A stretch of 19,162 nt of DNA, taken from JAKSCF01 sp028279945 (lineage in GTDB: Bacteria; Bacillota; Clostridia; Peptostreptococcales; JAAYPU01). The stretch covers positions 1-19,162 of the forward strand of contig JANQMT010000140.1 in the NCBI GenBank assembly GCA_028279945.1, written 5' to 3'. The notes under the pieces were generated by a model that saw only the letters and a list, made by a program, of their open reading frames with translations, did no database searches and was not told the DNA's origin. This document shows positions 14,665 to 19,162 of the stretch, one piece after another. How positions within the stretch are numbered: the first letter of the stretch is position 1; each line of letters opens with the position of its first letter. The position numbers and the translations under genes are program-made.

Positions 14665-14973
14665 ATGCAAGATAAAATTTTAAGAAAACTTTTCCTAGGC
14701 TTCATTCACATTCATATTTTGCATCACGCCCAAAAGGAGCCTTTTTATGGTGCTTGGATGATTGAAGAATTAAAGGAGCACGGATATGATATGAGCACAG
14801 GAACTTTATACCCGCCTCTTCACGATATGGTGTCAAAAGGTCTTCTTGAAAAGCATGAAAAAAAGGTAGACGGCAGAATAAGGAAGTATTATGCCATAAC
14901 AAGCAGCGGCGTTGAGATTTTGGAAAAGGCTCGCAGAAAAGCTTATGAGCTCTTTAAAGAGATAAAAGATTAG
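14665..14973 (+). CDS. PadR-family transcriptional regulator, copy 1
   Basis: This 102-residue winged-helix repressor belongs to the short PadR subfamily. The DNA-binding part includes F-Y-G-A-W-M-I-E-E-L (27-36) and the recognition region M-S-T-G-T-L-Y-P-P-L-H-D-M (43-55). The wing lies around residues 60-77, and a C-terminal dimerisation helix follows (82-100). Relative to the family pattern S-P-G-T-L-Y-P-L-L-H, this copy has P45 replaced by T and L51 replaced by P. The extra proline in the recognition helix may weaken or alter DNA binding. It is 90/102 identical to copy 2. The start has GAGGAG eight bases upstream, at the same position as in copy 2. It probably senses an inducer and controls itself and the divergent chrA; the target is inferred from position only. 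Confidence 0.92.
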   Translation: MQDKILRKLFLGFIHIHILHHAQKEPFYGAWMIEELKEHGYDMSTGTLYPPLHDMVSKGLLEKHEKKVDGRIRKYYAITSSGVEILEKARRKAYELFKEIKD

Positions 14974-15001
14974 ATGAGAGATGGGGGAAAAACACTCATC
15001 C

Positions 15002-15030
15002 TTGATAAAAAATACTTAACATGATAGAAT
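15002..15030 (+). promoter_or_regulatory. Promoter of the second padR gene
   Basis: TTGATA (15002-15007) and TAGAAT (15025-15030) are 17 bases apart, at the same place as in copy 1. Each padR copy thus has its own promoter, though read-through from copy 1 is also possible because only a weak GATGAG/CTCATC dyad (14973-15000) separates them. Confidence 0.75.
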
Positions 15031-15089
15031 AATATCAATAAACGATATCGCGTGTCGATGTATAAATGATGCACTTGAGGAGATCAGAT

Positions 15090-15398
15090 ATGCAGGATAA
15101 AATTTTAAGAAAGCTTTTCCTAGGTTTTATTCACATTCATATTTTACATCATGCCCAAGAGGAACCTTTTTATGGCGCTTGGATGATTGAAGAATTAAAG
15201 GAACACGGATATGATATGAGTCCGGGAACTTTATACCCACTTCTTCACGATATGGCGTCAAAGGGTCTTCTTGAAAAGCATGAAAAGAATGTAGAAGGCA
15301 AAGTGAGAAAGTATTATGGAATAACAAGCTGTGGTATTGAAATTTTGGAAGAAGCGCGCAGGAAAGCTTACGAACTTTTTAAAGAGATAAAAGATTAG
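15090..15398 (+). CDS. PadR-family transcriptional regulator, copy 2
   Basis: This 102-residue winged-helix regulator is nearly identical to the preceding gene but has the consensus recognition sequence M-S-P-G-T-L-Y-P-L-L-H-D-M (43-55). Of the 12 differences from copy 1, most lie between residues 45 and 88; the first 23 residues and the last 14 are identical. An in-frame ATG eight codons upstream (15066) is available, but the ATG at 15090 matches the start of copy 1 and has GAGGAG eight bases upstream. The protein could form homodimers or mix with copy 1. It is followed by a strong bidirectional terminator. Its ligand is unknown. Confidence 0.93.
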   Translation: MQDKILRKLFLGFIHIHILHHAQEEPFYGAWMIEELKEHGYDMSPGTLYPLLHDMASKGLLEKHEKNVEGKVRKYYGITSCGIEILEEARRKAYELFKEIKD

Positions 15399-15468
15399 CT
15401 AATTTCCTCTTATTACTATATAAAATGTTTTGTCTTTTTCCTATTCCTATATAATAAATTTCTACTCG

Positions 15469-15498
15469 GTTAAAAGCACTCTTCGGAGTGCTTTTAAC
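15469..15498. terminator. Bidirectional terminator with UUCG loop
   Basis: GTTAAAAGCACTC and GAGTGCTTTTAAC form a perfect 13-bp stem closed by the extra-stable C(UUCG)G tetraloop. The stem carries T-rich sequence at its 3' side on both strands. It lies between the converging padR copy 2 (+) and the methyltransferase gene (-), so it can serve both. Confidence 0.9.
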
Positions 15499-15517
15499 TA
15501 TCGGGCATTTATGTCTT

Positions 15518-16180
15518 CTAAAAAGATGTCCCCGTTTTTTTTGCGGTAACAACAAATAAAGCGCTTTTTCTTCCTATTTCAGGATGAATATTTTGAAGCA
15601 TTGTGTTATCCAGTATCTCTAATTCCTTGAATTCAGCTGATAATTCATCCGATGAAAAAAAATGAAATATCCTGCCTTTCCCATCATCGAAAGTATTTTT
15701 TTCTATTTCTTTCCAGTCATCGCGGGGATAAGATTCATCTTCTAAAGCCAAAGCACTTGTAAAAAGGTATCCATTCTTCTTTAAAACTCTATTTATCTGA
15801 GCGACTATCCTAGATCTTTCTTTATTGGTTAAGCAATGATATGAATTTAACATTACTACTGCATCAAACGAATCACTGGGCAAATTGTCTGGGATTGAAT
15901 TATAACAAATAAAGCTGCACCGTTCATCTCCATATCTCTCTTGATGTAATTTTGCCTTTTCAATAGCCTTTGTAGAAATGTCTATACCGAGAACATTAAC
16001 CCCTTTTTTGCCCATTAGAAATGAATAAATGCCGTCTCCACAGCCAAAATCTAAAACTGTTTTAACCGAAACGCTTTGTAAAAATAGTTGGAGCATATCC
16101 CAAAGCGGCTCATAAATAGGCAATTTCTCATTGCCTTTGTAGTCATCGTCCCAAGGATTTGAAATCATGTTTTTTTCCAT
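15518..16180 (-). CDS. Class I SAM-dependent methyltransferase
   Basis: This 220-residue soluble protein has the Rossmann-fold methyltransferase pattern. Motif I is V-L-D-F-G-C-G-D-G-I-Y (42-52). The acidic SAM-ribose region is G-I-D at about 65-67, and F-D-A-V-V-M-L-N-S-Y-H-C-L (105-117) is motif IV. R-V-L-K-K-N-G-Y-L-F (131-140) is the usual post-motif strand. Nothing in the sequence identifies the methyl acceptor. The start at 16180 has a moderate site (AGAAGG, ten bases upstream); an ATG four codons later is an alternative. It is transcribed alone, between a bidirectional terminator and its own promoter, and that promoter is overlaid by a 9-bp dyad, so its expression is probably controlled. 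Confidence 0.88.
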   Translation of the reverse strand: MEKNMISNPWDDDYKGNEKLPIYEPLWDMLQLFLQSVSVKTVLDFGCGDGIYSFLMGKKGVNVLGIDISTKAIEKAKLHQERYGDERCSFICYNSIPDNLPSDSFDAVVMLNSYHCLTNKERSRIVAQINRVLKKNGYLFTSALALEDESYPRDDWKEIEKNTFDDGKGRIFHFFSSDELSAEFKELEILDNTMLQNIHPEIGRKSALFVVTAKKTGTSF

Positions 16181-16248
16181 TACGTTTTAGCCTTCTTCCC
16201 TTTTTTATTATCGTTAAACTAAATATTGATCATTTGCCATTAAACACA

Positions 16249-16281
16249 ATTATTGACCAAACATTATTAATTGTCAATAAT
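16249..16281 (-). promoter_or_regulatory. Promoter and overlapping dyad of the methyltransferase gene
   Basis: On the minus strand a perfect TTGACA (16272-16277) is followed after 17 bases by AATAAT (16249-16254). ATTATTGAC (16249-16257) and GTCAATAAT (16273-16281) make a perfect 9-bp inverted repeat with a 15-base centre that covers exactly the -35 and -10 boxes. This is a good repressor-site candidate; part of the dyad may simply come from the promoter boxes themselves. Confidence 0.72.
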
Positions 16282-16338
16282 CATATATAGCTTATCCTCC
16301 ATCATGATTTACGCAATCAATTGATAAGTGAAGTGAAA

Positions 16339-16371
16339 ACCGACAAAGCTATTTTACATCACTTTATCGGT
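16339..16371 (-). terminator. Terminator downstream of the MATE efflux gene
   Basis: ACCGACAAAG (16339-16348) and CTTTATCGGT (16362-16371) form a 10-bp stem that on the minus strand includes one G-U wobble and is followed by TTTTCACTT. It lies 55 bases past the MATE stop codon. Stem sequence and wobble position are identical to those of the azlD terminator. Confidence 0.78.
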
Positions 16372-16425
16372 ATAATCCTTTTTCAAATTGCTAAACACTT
16401 GTTAACACAATATGGTGAGTCCACC

Positions 16426-17763
16426 CTATAAGCGGGTATCTTCTATGAACATCTTACTGTTTATTTGCTTTAAAAAGTATATGGCTACAATAAATGTCGC
16501 CATTTCCGTAACAGGAGCAACTAACCATATCCCGGGATTTCCAAAGATAAGAGGTAGTAAAAAGATGTTCAGCGTTAACAGCACTAAACCACGTAAAGAA
16601 GAAATAATAGCCGACTCTTTTGCATAACCAACGGAAGTAAAGTAAAAGGAAGCTATAAGATTGAAGCCGGTCACTAAAAAGGATAAGCTAAAAAGTCTAA
16701 GCCCCCCTATAACAAGGTTCATAAGCTCAGCATCCCTTGTAAATAATTGTACATAAGCAGATCCCCCAATAAAAAAAACAACAAAGAACACTATTCCCAA
16801 AACAAATACAATCCTTTGAGTATGCTGCCGCAAACAGATGCCAATAGTAAAGGCTTTAGCACCATAGCTGAAACTAAATATTGGACCAACGCCTTGCCCA
16901 AATCCGGTAACGATCATGTTAAATACATAATATGTATAGCCAACCAGTGTCATTGCCGCTACACCCAGTAACCCCATTCGGTTCATAATAACGATGTTAA
17001 AAAAAAGTGTGGTAATGGACAAAGAAAGCTGTCCAATGAGTTCTGAACTTCCGTTGGTCAATGTTTTTTTCAAATCTTCTTTAATATATTTAAAAGTCTT
17101 AAAACCAAACAATGTCTTTGAACTCATAAAATACCCTATCATCAAGAGAGTTCCAATCATAACAGCAACGCCTGATGCCCATGCGGCGCCTCTCATTCCA
17201 AGATTCATTTTTACAATGAAAGTGTAGTCTAAAGCAATATTAACCACTGTTGTTACAATGGTATTGATCATAAATAAATGAGGCTTTCCTTCACAACGGA
17301 TAAACATACCAAAGATAATGTTGATGTTCATAAAAGGGTACACCCATAACATCACTCTATAATACTGCAGCATGGTATGTTGAGTAGTGGAATCTAAACC
17401 TATTTGGCTTAGCAATGGCTTTAGTCCTATAGAAAATATAACTGACAGAATCATCAAAGCGATACTCCTTGTAAGAAGGGTCTGATTAAAAACGTCAATA
17501 CTTTCATTCGTCTTTTTTGCACCTAAACGACGTCCTGCCAGGGATACACCGCCTACACCAATCATAATACCTACGGCAAGAAAAATATAGAGCATAGGTA
17601 ACCCTAGATGCATAGCAGCAAGAGCGTCTTTACCAATGATCTTTGAAATGAAAAGACCATCAACAATGGTAACAAAAGAAGAAAGCAGCATTGCAATAAT
17701 AGCAGGAATAGAGTACATAAAAATATGTTTCAGCGGTGATTGCTGAATTGCTTCTAAATTCAT
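16426..17763 (-). CDS. MATE-family multidrug/toxin efflux transporter
   Basis: This 445-residue inner-membrane antiporter has about twelve membrane segments in two six-helix halves. Family landmarks include the N-terminal V-D-G-L-F-I-S-K-I-I-G (29-39), the segment with G-V-G-G-V-S-L-A-G-R-R-L-G-A-K-K (64-79), and the central G-F-G-Q-G-V-G-P-I-F-S-F-S-Y-G-A-K. The opening S-P-L-K-H-I-F-M-Y-S-I-P-A-I-I-A-M is typical of the DinF/NorM-like clostridial MATE group. The start has AAAGGAG six bases before ATG. It follows the AraC/GyrI-type regulator on the same strand after 85 bases and has a terminator downstream, so the two form a small drug-response unit. Substrates are not predictable; Na+ or H+ coupling cannot be told from the sequence. 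Confidence 0.93.
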   Translation of the reverse strand: MNLEAIQQSPLKHIFMYSIPAIIAMLLSSFVTIVDGLFISKIIGKDALAAMHLGLPMLYIFLAVGIMIGVGGVSLAGRRLGAKKTNESIDVFNQTLLTRSIALMILSVIFSIGLKPLLSQIGLDSTTQHTMLQYYRVMLWVYPFMNINIIFGMFIRCEGKPHLFMINTIVTTVVNIALDYTFIVKMNLGMRGAAWASGVAVMIGTLLMIGYFMSSKTLFGFKTFKYIKEDLKKTLTNGSSELIGQLSLSITTLFFNIVIMNRMGLLGVAAMTLVGYTYYVFNMIVTGFGQGVGPIFSFSYGAKAFTIGICLRQHTQRIVFVLGIVFFVVFFIGGSAYVQLFTRDAELMNLVIGGLRLFSLSFLVTGFNLIASFYFTSVGYAKESAIISSLRGLVLLTLNIFLLPLIFGNPGIWLVAPVTEMATFIVAIYFLKQINSKMFIEDTRL

Positions 17764-17848
17764 AAAAAGCTCCTTTCTAACTCCAATAGTTTTTTAACAC
17801 CTATAGAGTATACAGCAGCTTTTTATTAAATACTTCTGAATTTGTGCT

Positions 17849-18691
17849 TTATCCAACAGGGATATAAATGTCCATATTGACATGATTATTTTGATGATCT
17901 ATCTCTTTATAATGGCCAACGATTTTGCGTGTCTCTATGTCCAAAGTCAGAGAAGTCCCCATTATCCAGATACTCATTAGCCCTTGGAAGGTTTCAAATA
18001 TCTTGGTTAGAGGACCCTGAAAGTTATAAACCATATACAATCCGCCTTTGATCACTTTCGTCGTGCAGTCTGGGCCAATAGGCTGAGTGGTTGTTATGCA
18101 AATATCTGCAATACACCGATTCTCATCCGTTATAATCGGATCATCATAAGATATATCAAAATATTTGCTTTCTTCATTTATATAATGGGCATGTGCTGTA
18201 CAAAACTCTTTCCAATAACCTGGATGATTATAGTATTCTCCAATAAAACGTTGATAGATTACTTCAAAATCTGGTAACTGGACGGGCCTAATGTGTCGGT
18301 TATAGTCATCATAGCTTTTTTTAGTTAAATCTACCGGATAATACTTACGGTGACGAATAACTCTAGTTTCTTTTCTGTTTTTTTTGAAAGTAGCCGGCGA
18401 CAGACCATAATGTTTTTTAAATGCAACACTATAATTCGATGCGCTGTAACCATAACGAGCACCAATTTCTGTAATGCTTTTTTCAGGCTCCAAACTCATA
18501 CGTAAAGCGCTTTTCTCAATACGCTGCCGTTTAATAAAAGCATAAACACTTTCACCCACGACGGATTTAAACAAACGATTAAAATAAAATTTTGAAAAAT
18601 GACATTGCTCAGCAATCTCCTCAACGGTTAAATTTTCTTCTAAATGAGCCCGAATATAATCTATAGCACAGTTAATAGCTTTATTATGCAT
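17849..18691 (-). CDS. AraC-family regulator with C-terminal GyrI-like effector domain
   Basis: This 280-residue transcriptional regulator has two AraC helix-turn-helix motifs in residues 1-106. These include L-T-V-E-E-I-A-E-Q-C-H-F-S-K-F-Y-F (21-37) and I-T-E-I-G-A-R-Y-G-Y-S-A-S-N-Y-S-V-A-F-K-K-H-Y-G (73-96). A GyrI/AraC-E ligand-binding domain occupies about 133-280. This is the Rob/SoxS-plus-effector layout common in multidrug-responsive activators. The longer frame begins at a TTG (18745) without a ribosome-binding site. The ATG at 18691 has AAAGGTGA at good spacing and begins the normal AraC N-terminus. It is encoded directly upstream of the MATE pump, so it probably activates the pump in response to a bound compound. 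Confidence 0.92.
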   Translation of the reverse strand: MHNKAINCAIDYIRAHLEENLTVEEIAEQCHFSKFYFNRLFKSVVGESVYAFIKRQRIEKSALRMSLEPEKSITEIGARYGYSASNYSVAFKKHYGLSPATFKKNRKETRVIRHRKYYPVDLTKKSYDDYNRHIRPVQLPDFEVIYQRFIGEYYNHPGYWKEFCTAHAHYINEESKYFDISYDDPIITDENRCIADICITTTQPIGPDCTTKVIKGGLYMVYNFQGPLTKIFETFQGLMSIWIMGTSLTLDIETRKIVGHYKEIDHQNNHVNMDIYIPVG

Positions 18692-18765
18692 TTCTTTCAC
18701 CTTTCGCTTAGCTAATCTGATAACGATTATTACCATTATGTCCAAATATTATTTAATACACTTTC

Positions 18766-18794
18766 ATTATAGCTTAAAGAAATTTTATTGTCTT
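18766..18794 (-). promoter_or_regulatory. Promoter of the araC-type/MATE unit
   Basis: A perfect TATAAT (minus strand, 18766-18771) is preceded after 17 bases by AAGACA (18789-18794), which matches four of six -35 bases. A weak -35 box is common for promoters that need an activator. Transcription would begin near 18759, which supports translation from 18691. Confidence 0.6.
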
Positions 18795-18917
18795 CTCTAT
18801 CCTTGCCTTTGAGTTTGCTATTCTTGCTGTAAACTATACGCTCTTTAAGTTTTAATATATCCTCACTAACAATATTCAATATATACTCTTGTTTCGTTCA
18901 TTCATATATTAACTTGT

Positions 18918-18951
18918 TAAAAAGGGACAGTAGATATTTTCTACCGTCCCT
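18918..18951 (-). terminator. Terminator of the decarboxylase beta-subunit gene
   Basis: AGGGACAGTAGA (18923-18934) and TCTACCGTCCCT (18940-18951) form a 12-bp stem with a 5-nt loop. On the minus strand the one imperfect position is a G-U wobble, and U residues follow. It lies 28 bases beyond the stop codon of the partial gene at the window edge. Confidence 0.88.
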
Positions 18952-18978
18952 GGAATATATATATACCAATATTTGCTT

Positions 18979-19162
18979 TTAGCTAAATAATGACAATAAT
19001 ACGCCTGCTGCTACAGCAGATCCGATTACACCTGCAACATTTGGCCCCATCGCATGCATGAGCAGGAAATTAGAAGGATTCTCTTTTTGTCCCACAACTT
19101 GAGATACACGTGCTGCCATAGGAACTGCAGATACCCCTGCAGATCCAATTAATGGATTGATG
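18979..19162 (-). CDS. Na+-translocating decarboxylase beta subunit, C-terminal fragment (OadB/GcdB/MmdB family)
   Basis: Only the last 60 codons and the stop lie in the window; the rest runs off the right edge. The fragment reads I-N-P-L-I-G-S-A-G-V-S-A-V-P-M-A-A-R-V-S, then N-P-S-N-F-L-L-M-H-A-M-G-P-N-V-A-G-V-I-G-S, then a hydrophobic end. This is the highly conserved C-terminus of the beta subunits of oxaloacetate, glutaconyl-CoA and methylmalonyl-CoA decarboxylases. The beta subunit is the membrane part that couples decarboxylation of biotin-bound CO2 to Na+ export. Which of the three enzymes it belongs to cannot be told from this fragment; alpha and biotin-carrier subunits would be expected beyond the edge or elsewhere. 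It supports an anaerobic, Na+-using lifestyle. Confidence 0.93.
   Translation of the reverse strand, partial: INPLIGSAGVSAVPMAARVSQVVGQKENPSNFLLMHAMGPNVAGVIGSAVAAGVLLSLFS

Larger units (their letters stand above)
14576..14973 (+). repeat. Tandem duplication, copy 1 (promoter, operator and padR gene)
   Basis: This roughly 398-bp unit, from CTTGATA through the padR stop codon, recurs at 15001-15398 with a constant 425-bp offset. The similarity begins just before the -35 box and ends at the stop codon, so promoter, operator, ribosome-binding site and gene were all copied. A 27-bp unrelated spacer separates the copies. Confidence 0.92.
15001..15398 (+). repeat. Tandem duplication, copy 2 (promoter, degenerate operator and padR gene)
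   Basis: This is the second copy of the 398-bp unit. The promoter spacing (TTGATA-N17-TAGAAT, 15002-15030) and ribosome-binding site are kept. The operator half-sites at 15031-15058 have drifted: ATATCAA, ACGATAT and GTGTCGA carry one, one and two changes relative to copy 1. Confidence 0.92.

Noticed and set aside
14491..14670. 60-codon N-terminal extension of the chromate transporter
   Set aside because: It runs through the divergent padR promoter and operator, has no family similarity, and an AAAGGAG-preceded ATG at 14490 begins the normal protein.
12063..16425. Mobile genomic island
   Set aside because: The paired similar terminators and the padR duplication drew attention, but there is no integrase, transposase, tRNA boundary or attachment-site repeat.

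Overview
The window is low-G+C DNA with strong Shine-Dalgarno sites (AAGGAGG type), sigma-A-like promoters and intrinsic terminators. It carries PTS/PRD carbohydrate genes and the C-terminus of a Na+-pumping decarboxylase beta subunit. Together these suggest an anaerobic, probably motile member of the Firmicutes (Clostridia-like). The species cannot be named from this sequence. I see no integrase, transposase, CRISPR array, rRNA or tRNA.

Layout. (1) 203-2833 (+): a large membrane chemoreceptor with a cysteine-containing PAS domain and a chain of HAMP-like units. (2) 11755 down to 2914 (-): a nine-gene catabolic locus. In transcription order it encodes a PRD regulator with fused EIIB-like and EIIA domains, an ascorbate-type PTS EIIB, the EIIC, a D-2-hydroxyacid dehydrogenase, an Ldh2/YiaK-type dehydrogenase, a DapA-superfamily aldolase/dehydratase, a metal-dependent cyclase-family hydrolase, an RmlD-like SDR reductase and an HPr. 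It ends in a strong terminator whose stem includes the HPr stop codon. Three long perfect hairpins sit between genes inside the locus. (3) 12063-13113 (-): azlC-azlD, a branched-chain amino acid exporter pair behind a promoter with repeated half-sites. (4) 13291-14490 (-): a chromate transporter, facing a tandem duplication of a padR gene (14665-14973 and 15090-15398, +) with its promoter and operator. (5) 15518-16180 (-): a SAM methyltransferase with a dyad over its promoter. (6) 16426-18691 (-): an AraC/GyrI-type regulator followed by a MATE efflux pump. (7) 18979-19162 (-): the C-terminus of an OadB/GcdB/MmdB-type decarboxylase beta subunit.

How the genes may work together. The large minus-strand locus looks like a self-contained PTS pathway for an unidentified acidic carbohydrate or related 2-hydroxy/2-oxo acid. 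EIIB and EIIC would import and phosphorylate it, and the operon supplies its own HPr. No separate EIIA gene is present; the only EIIA domain is at the C-terminus of the regulator. Two dehydrogenases from unrelated families that act on the same class of 2-hydroxy/2-oxo acids lie next to a Schiff-base lyase. This suggests inversion or oxidation of a hydroxy acid followed by C-C cleavage or dehydration. The exact substrate is not readable from the sequence, and this cluster is the best candidate here for an undescribed system. The rest is a set of small regulator-transporter modules, several with clear operator-like repeats.
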